Below are positions 11,525 through 25,400 of a stretch of 64,000 bases of DNA, piece by piece. The position numbers and the translations under genes were made by a program. The notes beneath the pieces are model-generated. The model was not told where the DNA came from, searched no databases, and saw only the letters and a list, made by a program, of their open reading frames with translations. The stretch spans positions 21,075,801 through 21,139,800 of the forward strand of contig CM034613.1 of the NCBI GenBank assembly GCA_020091685.1, in the 5' to 3' direction. Origin of the DNA: Lutjanus erythropterus (taxonomy: Eukaryota; Chordata; Actinopteri; Lutjaniformes; Lutjanidae). Position 1 is the first letter of the stretch; each line of letters begins with the position of its first letter.

Positions 11525-12430
11525 TACGGACTTAAATTTACAGAATATTTTATAAAACATGCCACACAAATTTTGTGATTTTTCTGTAATGATACACTAC
11601 AGAATGACATGTGTCAATACAAGAGTATACTATCATTTGAAAATGTCATCTTAATACCAGTGTTAATATTTAATCTGTTGCTGAAAATTGTTATAAGAGC
11701 AGTGTTACAGTGACATAAATAAAGAATAACCTACAGCCGTATGTCAATAAAATATATCTGCAGAAATGGAAAATATATTTCCGTTGCACAAGGGGTGGGA
11801 GGTCAGTGACAGAGAGTGCATTATTGAACCATGTGATCAATGGGGCCCTGGGTCACCACACAGACAGTGCTGCTGGCGGGGGGTTGCCTGGACGAAGAGA
11901 TTTACCTCTCACTAATGACGGCTCAAATAACAGAAAGTCAGAGCACAGAAAATTCAGATTTCCTTGTCCCTTATTGTTTCTTTGTTTTCTTCTTCATTTC
12001 ATACTGTTTAGGTGTGACTTACTCTCTTATGTACACAAAATAAAACACGTTTCCTTCCGTGTCTGCTTTGAAAACTGCCATTGAAACAGTGGGCCACGCC
12101 CTCTCACCAGTTAACCCAATAAGTGTACTGTCTGCCAACATGGCGTATCACGGTCCACCCGAATGACCTTGTCCTCACGCGCTCAGCCCGTGGTGGACTT
12201 TGCTACGACATCTGCTCAATAAAAATGGCCTAACATCAACAAAGATGTCCAAGGCCACATTGGTGAGCGATCTTTCCAGTCTATTTCAGCGAGCTAATGA
12301 TCTGCAGGGAAGCATCTGGCGAGTTCTGTGCCGCCGTATTTACAACGCCGCGCTACATCATCACAGAGCAGTGACGTAAACACAGGGGGATTGTTAGTTC
12401 TATTTTAGCAATCAAAGATTAATGGGTAAC

Positions 12431-13519
12431 GCGTTATTTTAGGGGGTGTGCATAAGTGCGTCATTACGCTGTCATAACCATGTCGTGAAACTTATCATGT
12501 CATTAGTAATGTCAATGACTGTTGTCATTAAGTGTTATTTGGTCTGTTATGTCATTTTTAATGCAAAGTTGACATTTTTTGAAATGGCTTCATAATGACA
12601 ACTTGCTGTTAACCAAGACAAAATGACTTTGTTATAACAGTTTGACATTATCAAACTCAAAGAAACTGTTTAGGTTTATGTTTTAACATGACATTAAACT
12701 GTCATATGTGGTTGATTTTGACACTGGCTGTTATGAGACCACTATAAGAGTGTTATGAATATTTTCCTAGACCTCAAGTGGTATATTTTGGACTTAATAT
12801 ATAGAAAAATGAAAAGGTCATTAAGTTTTGTCATACTGTCAAATGCTTATACATAATGGTGTCACAAATACTTTTGTGGACTTCAATTAAAGTGGCGTTT
12901 GGACGTGTCATATGTTTTTAAAGGTAATAAGGCCAATTTGATAAAGTAGCACAGTTTTAAGCTTACAAAAATACCTGATTGACAGTTTGGTGAAGTCAAG
13001 TTGTCATAAGAAAGACTTTTTTCTTGGTTAATGTCAAGTTGTCATAACAAAAACACTCTTGGCAAAGAAATCTCAGACAATGTCAACTTTGTGTCATAAA
13101 TGACATAATTGACCAAATTACGCATAATGTCAACAATCAGAAACTTTCATGAAGACATCTGGATTTGTTAGAAAGATGTAATTAAATGTTATAAGGCAAG
13201 TTTGGTGACAGAGTACAGTGCTATAGTGATTTAGCCTACAGAGTTATCTGATGGACAGTTTGATAAAGTCAAGATGTCATTGCAGAGACGCTGACAGGCT
13301 GTGTTGTCTTCGTTAATCTCAAGTTGTCATAACAAAGACATTATTGGCTTGATTAATGTCAACTTGTCATAACAAAGACACCTCAAACAATGTCAACATT
13401 GCATTCAAGAGACATGATAAAACAAATTTAACAGTCAAAAACTCATAAAGGCTCCATATATGTGATATGGTTACGACAATGTAATGACAGTCTCGTGCAC
13501 ACACCTTCAAATAAAGCAC
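12431..13519. mobile_element. Foldback-type DNA transposon relic, copy 2
   Basis: Same architecture as 3697-4741. The left end is TTATTTTAGGGGGTGTGCAT and the right end is CACACACCTTCAAATAAAGC. TTATGCAAAGTTGACATT-like blocks lie inside each arm, and an interior of TCAAGTTGTCATAACAAAGA units follows. It is more diverged than copy 1, with several internal changes, suggesting independent decay. Confidence 0.65.
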
Positions 13520-14842
13520 CCATCCTCCTCCACACTGAGGTCAACCTCAGCTCTGGATATGCACAGTCTCACCCCCAGAGTTCAGATCTCGGGGTGATAC
13601 ATCTTATTGAAGGGCCTGAGCCAAAGGCATGCACGCAGCCTGAATCCTGAGTGCTGTTTTAGGAGGCTTGTTTCAACCGTCCACTGAGGACTCAGACAGT
13701 AGAGCGAGAGCCACTCTGCCTTTATCCCTCCCCATCTCTCTTTGTAGTTCAATATTTGATGCCACTCCTAAGTGATATTGTTTGTAGCTCCACACTGATG
13801 GAAAAAGAGATGCGGGCACTTGTGCCTGGAACTTACTGTACCAGACTACTACAATGTTCTCTCCGACGAAAAACACGCAGGATTAAAGGTCTATTATTAA
13901 ACTGAGGGACATTCACGATAACAAGAACAAGGGAGCCGTCGTTCTTGGACATAATTTAGACGCTAAATAAACATCTACTGTACTGTATCTCTCAAAATTG
14001 GAAATAGTTTGGTGGGAACAGCTAATTGTAAAAAGCTGTAGAGGGAAACTAATTTTAGTCCACCGCCATTAATCGCTCTGTCAAGCTCTTATTGACTCTG
14101 AATCCTGACGTAGGGCATGTGAGGATGACTGCGAAAACAGCTGACAGCATTTCTCCATCTGCCCGGTACACAAATTCATGAATTAAGCACAACCGTGACA
14201 CTCCGTCTTCTTCCTACACCACTGGCATGTTTAGCTAAATGTCTGCGGGGACCTGCAGGGACCTTCACAACCCAGGAGTCGGAGGACAAAACAGGACAGG
14301 GAAAACCCAAATCACTCCTTTTGGGCTTCTGCCTGTCGCGCAGAGAGCAATAGCACAAAGCTAGAACTAAAAGGAGGTCATAAGAGGAGAGAGAGGATTA
14401 GGGACAATGGGGAAAACAATGCAGAAATGGTTACAGAGGGTTTCCAGGGAGAATACATCCACAGAAGAGAATGAGATATTTGAAATAGAGAGAGAGAGAG
14501 AGTCTGCAGGGATGGACAGTACAGAATTGACATACAGCACAGCGGCGCTTGGGAAATGTATACATAGGGGACACGTCGGGCAAGAGAGTTGTCTCCAGGC
14601 TGTTGGAATGAGAACAAACAGATTTGTTTTGGGGGGGAGGGATACAGAAATTAGAGGAGTAACTCACCAGAGTCAGCAAATTCTGAGGGGACAGTAGAAG
14701 AAAGAGAGATAGGAAGACAGAAACAGAAAAAAGATAAATCCAGGTGATATTTAGTGTGATCGCCCACATTAAATCATTGATAGGTATTATTCCAAGAAGA
14801 GAGCAGTTAGCCAATTATGTTGCGGTAGTAATTCAATGATTT

Positions 14843-15846
14843 GAACTTAAAATTATTTGATATTTTGGGGAAATGTGCTTTTTCCCCAAGATTTAGATGA
14901 AAAGGTTGATACCACTTTCACCATCTGTGCGCTAAGATATGACACTGGGGCCAGGGGATGCTGAGCTTAGCTTAGCACAAACACTGGAAACAGCTAGCCT
15001 AGTTCTGTCCAAAGCTCAACTTTCTCCTTTTGTGTTTCTTGTACTTGGAAATGCTATATGCTAAGCTCGTCTATGTTGAAAAGAAAACTAATTTTTGAAG
15101 ATGGTAATAAAAATAAAATGCTGCTGGCATATGATCACATCTTAAGTTAGCTAATATTACCAAAATGCTAGCTAACTAACTACCTAATTATCACTGTAGT
15201 TTAGCTAATTAGCTGGCATTTTGCTAACATTAGCTAACTTGCTAGCTATCATTTTACAGCAGAGCAAAACACAATTGGTGTAGATCAGCTAGCTAGTTAG
15301 CTAGTGCTTTTTTTTATATTAGCTACCTTAAGATGAGACTATATTTGGCTTTAACAGGTCCCCTGTGACATCTTTTAACTATAGTTTTCTTTTCAACACA
15401 GGTGGGTGTAGCTCATAGCATTTCTCAGAAAGTTGAGCGAGGTCCCACAAGGAGTGGGTCTTAGGAAGGGTCAGTTGAAAGTGCATAAGTCACTGTGCCT
15501 AGAAGAGAAATAGCACCACAGTGAGGTTAGCTTAGCATAAAGACAATACAATTAGTCATTTTTACTCTTGCACATTTGTATGGCTTCAAAAAAATACATA
15601 AAGTATATAAAAAGTAAATTAGTTAGCTTTTGAGATATTGTTAGGAGCATTTTCTAACTGTTGGATAGAGCTAGCTGTTTCCCCCTGCTTCTGGTCTTTA
15701 TGCTAAGCTAAGCTAAGCTAAGTGCACATGGCTCTAGCTTCATATTTAATAGACAGATGGGAGTGGTGTCAATCTACTTAACTAATTCTCAACAAGAATA
15801 TGAATAAGCGCATTTCCCAGAATGTTGAACTATACCTTTAAAGGAG
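14843..15846. mobile_element. Teleost inverted-repeat element (AAGCTAAGCTAA family), copy 2
   Basis: The left end reads TGATATTTTGGGGAAATGTG followed by a TTAGATGAAAAGGTTGATAC block. The right end is CATTTCCCAGAATGTTGAAC followed by TATACCTTTAAAGG. It has GCTTAGCTTAGCACAAACAC on one side and CTAAGCTAAGCTAAGCTAAG on the other. The interior (about 15140-15310) has nested TTAGCTAA/TTAGCTAGC palindromes and is probably a composite. Confidence 0.6.
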
Positions 15847-17394
15847 ACACACAAACATGACCACACATGAACTCTCAAGACACCTACAAACATTCAGCAA
15901 GGTTTTTCCTGCATTAGTCTTTAAAAGCTTGCCCAGACCTTGACCCAAATCTGGCCATGTTTGCAAAAAATTAAAAGTCTTTGTTTTGCATTAAAATACA
16001 AGGTGAAAAGACGTTGTAGCAGGATAACACTCTAATTTAAATTTGTTTGGTCAGCCACAATCAAGATCAAATGCTGTGGGAGGAAGGGCAGAATAAAAAA
16101 AGCAAAGTGTTAGCATTTAAGGCAGGAAAAAAACCCTAAAAACACAAACACGCACACACACACACGCCACACACACGCACCTCTGACTACCCCCAACTCT
16201 GGTTAAGATAACCGGCTCCCAGCACTAACAACCTCTGATTTTCCTTCAGCTCTGAAGCGCAGATGACTTTATTTTGAGAAATATCTATGAAAAATGTATG
16301 GATGGAGTCCTGCCAGCTCCCTCTCGGCCCCGCTGAGCTACACTTACAGCCCGAGAGCACACAAGGACACGTGGCGCAGCCTCCATCTTTGATGGCTGCA
16401 CCTGTTTGTCTCTCTCCACGCTACGAGCTCACCAACAAAATGCTCCTTTGCATTAATGATATCAGTAAATGTGCATAGAACACAGTCGCTCATCTCCGAG
16501 TGGGGCCGACCTTTATCGGGCCCTTACGGTAATGGATCAATGAAATTATTTAATGCGCTGAACGAATGAGGCATGTGATGGGTGCATTTTAAAATGTGCC
16601 CAAGACCAGTATCATTGTTACATGCTCGCTGGAGGGTGTGAAAACTTCCAACGTGTCACATGGAAATTTCAAAATAATATATTCAAATCAAACCGGAGCC
16701 CAAAGTGTTGCTTTTGTTCTCCGTGGCAATTAATTCAGTCTTCAAGTCAAGTCACACTGTACTTGTTGTTTCAGTGCATTCATTTCCTGTCAGTAATTTG
16801 CCAGAAGACTCATCAGTCAAATCTGGTGTAATATCCTCACATTTCTGCCACATTCTTACTGAGGCAGAATCTGCCTGTTTGACCAAATGATGCATAATAT
16901 CCCTTTAATAGTGGCTTTAAAAGGAAGTGGGGTTGTATCAGGTGTATTACCTGCAGTAGATGTCAATCAACACATCCCCAGTTTAGAGAAGCAGAGAGGA
17001 GAACCAGCATAGAAGCTCAGCAATGAACTGCTGTGGACAGGGTCAGCAACAAAATGCATTTTAGCCACTTAAACTGATATTGATTTCTTCTCGATGGGCC
17101 TTTTTAAAGTGCACACTACATTTAAAATATTTTCACCGCCTTACCTTATTGTCAGAGAGCCTTTTCCAACAGGCAGCTGCAGTTATACAGGCCAAGTATT
17201 GCTCTTTCCAACCAACCAAACGGTTTTCAAAAAACGGTGATTTTACTTTGCACAGCATGGGAGTTGCTGTTCTACCACTGCCTCGATATGTTAGTTTGTT
17301 CCAGTTTTTGTGTGGCTTTGTTGAATCACACAAAACACAGATGTAACACAATAAGACTCTATAAAAGATCAGAAAGATCAGAAACAACTAATCT

Positions 17395-17535
17395 TTGCTT
17401 GTTAACTTAAAGTAAATATACAAGTTTTCTTTATTCAAGTTAATTCAACTTAAAAATTATCTCAACTTGTTTTTTCAATTTCAGTCAACTTATGTTTTAT
17501 TAAGTTAAAACAAACAGTTTATATCTACAATGCAA
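17395..17535. repeat. Fragment of the CAAGTT/CAACTT MITE family
   Basis: It contains CAAGTTTTCTTTATTCAAGT, AATTATCTCAACTTGTTTTT and TCAATTTCAGTCAACTTATG, as in the element at 6217-6688 but without recognisable termini. Confidence 0.5.
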
Positions 17536-19016
17536 ACTAGTAACTCCTGGAGTCTGGACAGTAAAATTTAGTTTCTATAATGGCAGTTTCCCATCAGAAA
17601 AGGCTGGCTGATGGCAAGGTAAAGTGGTGACTGATGTTTTGGTTGAACCTTTTTTTTTTAGGTGGCAAGAGCACTTGGCTTAGCTTCCTACACTGGTGCT
17701 CCTCTCTGCTTCTCCAAACTGAGGGTGTTTCGATTGCCACCGACTGCAGGTAATAAACCGACTAAGATGCTGTACCTCAAATCACCCTACTTCAAATAAT
17801 CCCTTTAAGACACAACATATTCATTACCCAAATGAATTCAGGGATTTAGACCTGAACACACATGAAAAACGGGTGGCTTTACACTTTTGAATGCACAACC
17901 CAGGCTATTTATCTCCACGGCATCAAACAAGCTGTAAATATTTCAGTCTGTCATGATCAGTGCATGTTAGATGCCTCTAAGAAGACCAGATGACAAATGG
18001 CTGCACAAGGAGCAACAAGGTGGAGGATGTATAACTCTTTCTCGTACGTATACGTCTGGCGAGACAGACTTCCATTTCCCCAGAAGGCTGTGATTTACAT
18101 TTTAATCACTGAGACGGATAGATGAATACACTCAGAGACGGGACGGCTTGGATTCAGTGTACGACAACGAGTTGATGCATGTTAATGGGCACTTTAAGGT
18201 CCATCTCGGCACAGCTTATTAATCTTTCCTGAGCTGACTCATTCTAAGGTTTGGCTTTCAAAGAATGTACAGTCATTTCAGAGAAATCCGAAATGCCTCC
18301 TCACCACTGAGCAGACATCTGCTAATGTGATCACCTCCATCCAGAGGGGAAATATTAAGTCTGGACCTTTTTTTTTTTTTTTTTTATCCTTATAAATGTC
18401 TCTTTGACCTTGTCCTGTGTTAGTAACACCAACATTGATGCTTTTAATCAAGAAACGTACACCGTAAAGACATTTCTATGAACAATAAAAGGGAAAAGAG
18501 ACATAAAAACAGGAATTAGTTCAACATTAATATTCATTTTTTACGGATTAGTTTTCATCACACCAGGCCTCCACATCCAATTCAAAGGCCTTTCACTAAA
18601 GCTAAAAAAAAGAAGACACTCTGCTGACAAATTCTCCAAACCCCCGTTGCCTGTTTGCTCCGCGCTAATGTGAATTTTTCCTTCCCCCCGTCTTTTCGTG
18701 GTGGGTTGAGAATGGGATGACACTGCACCTCCCCCGGCGTATTAACATATTCATCCCCCGCGCCGAGCACTGACACTGCCGTTTTACATTTCCTTTAGCT
18801 AAGCTAATAGGCCTTCATCTTGGATTAAAGGAAAATGATCTTCCACCTCAGCTGTGCTCTGACACAGCACCGAGCTCACCTTGTCTCGTGCAGATCTTTT
18901 TTCAAAAAAGTGATCAATGCAGTCTCGGCATAAAGAAACATGTCTAGCAGGGGAACATAATGTGCGGTACTGTAGATATGTATGGATGAAAGCCAATATT
19001 TTATATTTGGAATTAA

Positions 19017-19435
19017 AACTTTAAAGTTCCCATGAAGTCAAAATTTATATTTCTCACATATATATTGCATTATATATCACCTATACACTAGTATCTGGCC
19101 CAACAATGACAAAAAAGTCAGGTTGTGCGTCTTCTCTGGCATTTCAGAGTTTGTCTTTTCCTGGAAAACAGTTAAAAACTGTTGATGCTTACACTCCAGG
19201 GCATAAACTTGCATCCAATGAAATGCTTTCTTGCTTTTGACGCATGGAAGGGGGAATATGGCGGGGGTGTTATTGGCTACTATACATACCAATCAATGTT
19301 TGTGACAAGTTACTTCCTGACTTCCAGGAAAAACGTAACCAGTAAGCAATGTGATAGCTGTGTCATGGGAACGTTAAGGGTAATTGGCGATGTTGTTCAT
19401 AAGCTCAAGTTCGGGGCATGAACATCTTTTAGGTG
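19017..19435. repeat. Possible interspersed repeat (TTAAAGTTCCCATGAAGTC start)
   Basis: The opening TTAAAGTTCCCATGAAGTC resembles the ends of repeats I have seen in fish genomes, but I cannot find the matching end. Listed because no other content explains the segment. Confidence 0.3.
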
Positions 19436-19640
19436 GTCATAATATACAGCGGTTTTCTTCCATCATTCTTGAATTTTTTCAGTTGATGTACATTTTCCGA
19501 GTCATCTGAAAGCAGGATTTAGGTCATTCACAGAGAAAAAGACAAAAATGAAGACAAGTTCAAGGCAACGTCAAGCTGAAAACAGACAATTATGGACATT
19601 GTGCTGGACATTTGTGCTGTATTCCTGTGCATTAGAGACT

Positions 19641-20144
19641 TAGGACGGGTTCACACCTGAAAGTCCGGCTCCTGAATCGAAACAATACCTTGTTTTAACA
19701 AAGGCAAACGGTCCAGAACTTGTCATGCAGTTTTCTGGTAAGAAGATAACAAACAGCATGGTTTCTGCCTGAACGTCGTTCATCATGGAGCACGGTCAGG
19801 CTCTGTTCACACTGGTGTTCATCTGGAGTGCAAGTCAGCAGACTTTCGAGGACAGCGCGCATAAAGGTCTTGTAGGACAGCGGGTATTAATTAATTAAAT
19901 AATGCAGGGATTTCTCCAGTCCACATTTTGGCAGCAAACATGCTACTCACCAGTCACCAAAACAAGACGATTTTGACCAATAAAATGAAAATACAATGGT
20001 ACAATTGTGTTTTGGGTTTGAAGTTCACTTGTGGCCACATGTGACCACCCCTTCAATGTGGACCGGAGGTCCGCACTGGGGTTCGAGTCTGACGTAGGTC
20101 TCGGTTCAACCAGACGAAACAAGGCAGGTGTGAACCCGCCCTTA
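19641..20144. mobile_element. MITE with GGGTTCACACCTG inverted ends
   Basis: It starts TAGGACGGGTTCACACCTGA and ends GGCAGGTGTGAACCCGCCCTTA, so the termini form an inverted repeat around CGGGTTCACACCTG. The body has mirrored CGGTCCAGAAC and CCGGAGGTCCG segments. There is no coding capacity. Its edge lies about 50 bases inside intron 3 from the exon 3 donor, so it was inserted close to a splice site without disrupting it. Confidence 0.7.
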
Positions 20145-20195
20145 CAGATGTAAAATTGAGGAATTTTCTATGTGCAGTTTGTCCGACTCTCTTAC

Positions 20196-20304
20196 CTTCA
20201 CTTAAAGGGTCCAACGTGTGAATCATCAGCTGGAAAATGCTGTTCCTCATCAAGCTGTTGTGCAGAGAGGCGGAACTACCCCCCCTCTGAAGTCGAGGCC
20301 TGGC
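20196..20304 (-). CDS. slc24a2: slc24a2 exon 3 (cytoplasmic loop of NCKX2)
   Basis: A 109-nt coding exon. The acceptor is preceded by a good pyrimidine tract (TTTCTCCTCTCACAG) and the donor is GAAG|GTAAGAG. It opens in phase 0, matching the exact codon end of exon 2, and closes in phase 1. It encodes 36 residues including RPRLQRGGSSASLHNSLMRN and SIFQLMIHTLDPLSE. The RGGSSASLHNSLMRNSIFQLMIHTLDPL block is nearly invariant in NCKX2 as I know it and lies in the large intracellular loop just after the first transmembrane cluster. The mammalian protein has a few extra residues before this block, so a small additional exon between exons 2 and 3 may exist or may be absent here. The direct join keeps frame. 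Confidence 0.95.
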
Positions 20305-21739
20305 CTGTGAGAGGAGAAACAAGGTGTCAATCAAACATCCTGTTGACTGGGATGGGATTCTTTTTTCTTTTTTCATCAAAGATGTGTTTTAAACTAGCAA
20401 AAATTATATAAGCTTGGTCCAACAACTGGTTCTTAGAAAGCACATATACTAATATTAACATCAGTCTATCAATTGTAAGCACTTTACTAGAGTCATTTCT
20501 AATCCAAGCTGTTTGAAATATGGTTCCCTAATCCTCTTTTGCATAAAACCCCTAAGCGGAACCTGCAACCCAGTAAAACTATCATAAAGTTCCTCAGCCT
20601 CTTAAAAATATCAGCCCCACGGGTTGAGGCAGGCGTTCAGAGTTTAAGTGGCCACATGAGGTCTTTGTCCCAAAACAACCCCCTTGCCAAGGTCACGGCA
20701 GCCGTCGAAGCTGAACTTGAGAACTGTGGGAAATTAGGCACCGTTGCAGGCGGCAGCTGTTTGGAGTGCGTGTCCCCCCTCTTTGGCTGCACACAGGTGA
20801 TGCGTAGGCACAGGAGGTGTCAGGTGCTAATTCACAGGCCCGTATGGGTGTGAGCGGCAGGCAAAGGAGGGAAACATGTAGACTGGCAGGGCTTGTGTAA
20901 GACGTGGCCTCCTGGTGTGACCCTGAAGATTCTCCTTCTGCTGCTTTGTTTTATCTTCTCCCTTTGCAATCTGGATGAAAACTTAACACTCTGGCGTGCT
21001 TTTTTTTGGAAGTACACAAGCATTAAAAGAGTTGTAGGTTTTCTAAACACATGCTCCTTCCTCGATTGTTTTTTGCATGCCGTGTACAAAATCTAAGTGT
21101 TGCAAAAAAGGGTGTCAGGAGACAGACGGAGCTACTCTCTGCACACAGGGAGGCTGAGGGTTAGAGATAACAGTGTGCATGTCTTGTTCACAGTATGGTG
21201 GGAGAAACACAAGTTACACTACCAACATCTACACGGAAACAGGGACAAACACAGAAGCAGACGGGAAGAGTGTCAATCAGACAGGACCTACCGACAGCTT
21301 GCCGTCATCCTCTGGAGCCCCAGGACTTGCCTTCTCATCCAACACAGAGAGAAGAAGAAGTAAAAGGGGGGAGAGGGAGAGAAAGAGAAAACAGGACATA
21401 GATGTGAAGCATGCCGCACACAACCACACGGACAAGATGAAAAGACGATAGATAGAGAGAGACATTACAGTGATGGTGATGGCTGACCGTGATGTGAGTG
21501 GACAAGACTTGAGGGACAGATTCCTCCCCACTGCTGCGCCTGCCTACTGTGTCAGTCACAAGCTGAGCAAGATTACTTTGTCCACTTGAATTTCCTCGAA
21601 ATCCATTCAAAAATGCCATTTCAATTCCTCTTATTTGAGACAAGGACGTCAACTCATATCAGAATTCCTGGCAATATCACGGTACTGTAAAAGCAGCATA
21701 GAGTAAAGGTGAAGAGGTAACTTATTAAATGTTAAATAA

Positions 21740-22060
21740 CATTTAAAAGTCTGGGGAAATGAGGGGAAACAGCTAACCTTGCTCTGTCCAAAGAAACAAA
21801 GGCAACAAAATCTGCCTACTAACACCTTATCTAATCCATACAACAATCAAAGTTTATAAAGTTACAGATGTACATTACCATACCACAAACAAGATATAAG
21901 GCGTTAATTCATTAGGGTTGAGGTGTTGTTGGGGGAGTTTCGTACCTTTGGACCCGGCTCTAGCTTCCATATTGAACAGATAACTATAAAGGTGGTACTG
22001 ATCTTCTCATCTAACTCTCTGTAAGAGAGAAAATTTTTCAAAATGTTGTATTAATCAAAT
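21740..22060. repeat. Degraded AAGCTAAGCTAA-family element
   Basis: Shared blocks are AACAGCTAACCTTGCTCTGT, ACAAAATCTGCCTACTAACA, CTCTAGCTTCCATATTGAAC and GATCTTCTCATCTAACTCTC, in the order expected for the family. The CTAAGCTAAGCTAAC core is missing. Confidence 0.5.
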
Positions 22061-22296
22061 CACTTTCTATCATGTGTCAACTGTTTCAGTTTCATCAAAG
22101 GGATCATGTTAACTGCGTGTGTGCATGATCATTTGACCATTTGTCTGCAGCTAATCTCAGATACTACTTATACTTATACCTATACTTCATGACTGTCTGC
22201 TCAAGATTGCTAAAAAAATGTATATGATAGCTAACCCATATAACCAATATCAACTGCTGACTCCTCAATCTTAACCAACAAGGCTTACCAACTTGC

Positions 22297-22440
22297 AGTG
22301 TTGGAGAGTAACTAGTTACATGAAACTAGTCACATGTAATTAAATTGCAAAATAACTGTCATTGTAATTCATTAAAGTTACTGAGAAAAAATATGTAATT
22401 AAAGTTACTGCTGTTGAAAACCAAACATTTCCAGATTTTG
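22297..22440. repeat. Interspersed repeat with GTAACTAGTTACATG start
   Basis: It reads GAGTAACTAGTTACATGAAA and then alternates GTAATT and AAAGTTACTG units (TGTAATTAAAGTTACTG). This TAACTAGTTACATGTAA pattern is a familiar fish repeat whose superfamily I cannot state. A weaker relative is at about 54625-54730. Confidence 0.5.
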
Positions 22441-25400
22441 CGGCTTCACAATAAAACTGTCTGCATAACCAAATGACAGTTGATGTGTCTTGTTAAGAAT
22501 TTATAGGAAACGTAGGGTTTAATTGCTGTTTCATAGCCGATCAACTTGAGTGAGTGAGTGACTCTCAGAAAGAACGATTAACCGTATTTCCCAAAAAACT
22601 TAAAACGTACTCCTTTAAGTAAACAAAGCCCAGTCTAAAGGGTCCAAAATCTCTGAAACTTTGCCTTGCACTTTCAAGCTGCCGGTTTTAATGTGATAAC
22701 TTTGCCTTTGAGAGTGGGTTTGTGCCAGATCATGCCAAAGTGACTCCAGTCTTTTAACAATCACTCAGTTCTCTGTTATCATTCTCAGCGGGCCTATTTG
22801 GCATGTGCGGTACTGTAACACAGTCTATTTTTGAAACAAAAGCCTTTCACCAACTGCCTGACTGAACCGCGCTCACTTCATCTCCAAAAAACGTGTGTGT
22901 GCCTGTGTGAAGTAACGGTCGCTTAAGGCCCCTCTGTTTCGAACTGCATAGGAACAAACACAAAGCTTTTTGTTCAGATCTTAGCATATCAAGGCTTTTG
23001 TTTCACAGCCTACACAGTTTTCAGACAGAAATGTGGAGGAACTGGTGTGTGTTGATAAAGTGTACAATGCTAAATGAAATGCAGATAATTATACAGTTTG
23101 ATCTTGTGAGTGTTTAAAAATGCGGGACAAACATGCAGTTTTTAAGGCAGGGCCGCTGGGCTTGTGATTCATTTGCACGCTAAATGACGCTGCATTGCAC
23201 TGAATATAAAATCTCTTGATAAAGAAGGATGAGTGTGGTTGTTATATCCGGTTCATGAGGGTGTTAACATTCTGCCAAAAGATTTCTGCTTTAAAAAAAG
23301 ACAGAAAATGAAATTATTTATGGCTCCTTTTGTTGATTATAGCTACATTTAGTAAGATGTAGTGTTTTACACCAGCACATACATGCATGTTTTTTAAACA
23401 AGGCATTGCTGATTGACTGCTGTCCCATCGTCAGTAGACGAGTTTGCCTTTCTTTTTTTTCTGATGTGCATTTGAAAGCCTCATGTGTGTGCAAGAGAAC
23501 AGAGAGAAAAGTATATTTATCTTCAGCTCTCAGTACTTTTGTAGCTTCTAATTGAATCTGTGTGGTCTGAAGTTCAGTTTGTCTCCTGGTACGTTGTTTG
23601 TACTTTCAGGTATCTGCTTTATTTTACTGTTTCGCTGTTCACTTTCAACTGGATAGAAGCTGTGATGAAAACCCAACATTTCCTGATTTTTCTGCATCAT
23701 AATAAAAGCTTTAAGTGGGATGTTTATTTACTGCTTTACAGCCACCTGTCTGTTGATGTAAAGCTAAGCCCGTCATCCTGAAAACAAAAGCCCACTGCTA
23801 TGAAATATACACACTGGAGTTAAAGTTCAGTGACTGCCTGCTCTACTGCCTGCCAGACCACATTATTAATGATTTTTTATGATTCATAAACAGACACCTA
23901 CTCATTTGGTGAACATTCTGCATGAATTTGAGCTCTAATTAACATGAAACAGGCAAACAAAAACAATTAAAATCGCAATTTTTGTAATTGTAATTAATAA
24001 GCATATGACAGATTTCACCTTTAAATACACACTGACAAAAAAGTCTCAGTAGATAACGATGAAAGTGACAAGCTTTCATTGCCTCTGCTGGGGAAGGGGA
24101 AAAAATTCCCGTTACCCGTTTCCATTAAATAAAAAACCCAGGTGTTAGTGAGTGTTTCGTCCAGTGTAAAAGGGGCTTTACTAAATCAAATAAACTCCAC
24201 CGGAACTTGAAAGAACTTTTACATGAGAGAATGGCTTGAATTTCAGAGAGATGCACCACTGCAGTCATTGTGAACGTCAGCACCGACACTGTTTCTGTTT
24301 AACAGCTCATAATTTAACATACATTAGGCTTGCCTCTGTATGGCTGCTGAATAATTACAGAAACCAGGGAGCTGAAATTAAACATTTGGAAAAAAAAAAA
24401 AAAAAGAGCAGAAGCTGAGCTAATCCTGAGATTTTCCACAGAGCTATTCAACTATAACCCAATTTTTTCCCCATTTCATATCTTCAGGGTAATTCCCTGC
24501 ACACTCGAGGTATAATTATTCTATTTCACTCCCTATCACCCTCCTCAAAGGCAAGTCAGGAGGGTTAGGAGAGAACAGGTGAATGTGCCAGATAGAGATT
24601 ACGCCGTGGGTCGCTCATTAAGCCAGCGTTAAATATTATGACTAATAATCACATAGGGAGATTAGTATGTTCTCTGGAGTTTGTGTGTTCTCTAATACCG
24701 GCAGCTCTGCCTTCCAGTTCTTACGTAATGTCACATCAGGATCGTTCTTGGAAGAGGATCAGCTGAGGGAGATAAATGTCCCTCCGCAGCCACACGCATG
24801 TAACGCCGTGTTACGGAGAATTATCGATGAAGTGTGTGACATCATGCAGAAATACTTCCGCTTTCACCACTCAAATTGCCCACAGCTTAAAGGGGAAGGG
24901 GAGGGGGGAGGGGCTTTCTGAGGAATCTGAGTAAACTGGTGAAAAGCAGAGCTGGAAGTCCTGACTTTCGAACATCAGCGACGGATTATAGGGCTTCTCG
25001 TATGCAATCTGAGCGCACAAAAGGGGTCTATTTCTGGATGAATTTGATTTGCATTTCCTTTATACTTTGACATCCAAGCCAAATTACACAGGAGAATAAT
25101 AGCTTTTTTTTAACACACTTTTTAGTTTTCCAATGTTGTAGCTGTACGAGATCCTTCAAATCCTTAATATACTCCTCAATATACCCTAGATATACAATGA
25201 ATTATGATAACAGCAATCAGTATTACATTTTATAAATCTTATGAGCCACTTTCCATATCATTTCCACTTAATTTCCTTTTCAGCACTGCTTGGTTTCAGA
25301 GAGTTTGCAGGGAATTAAAGTCCAGAATTTAAATGCGGCTCACACAAAAGCAGCGACCATCACTGGGGATACTGCTTCTCACTGTCACACTTTTTTCTAC

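Larger units (their letters stand above)
8077..20195. other. slc24a2: slc24a2 intron 3
   Basis: About 12 kb. It carries inverted-repeat elements at 10832-11524, 12431-13519, 14843-15846 and 19641-20144, a MITE fragment near 17395 and a (TG)n run at 10630. Two stretches, about 12085-12400 and 16195-16620, are free of recognisable repeats and look like single-copy sequence. Neither has a splice-flanked frame I can relate to NCKX2. Confidence 0.6.
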
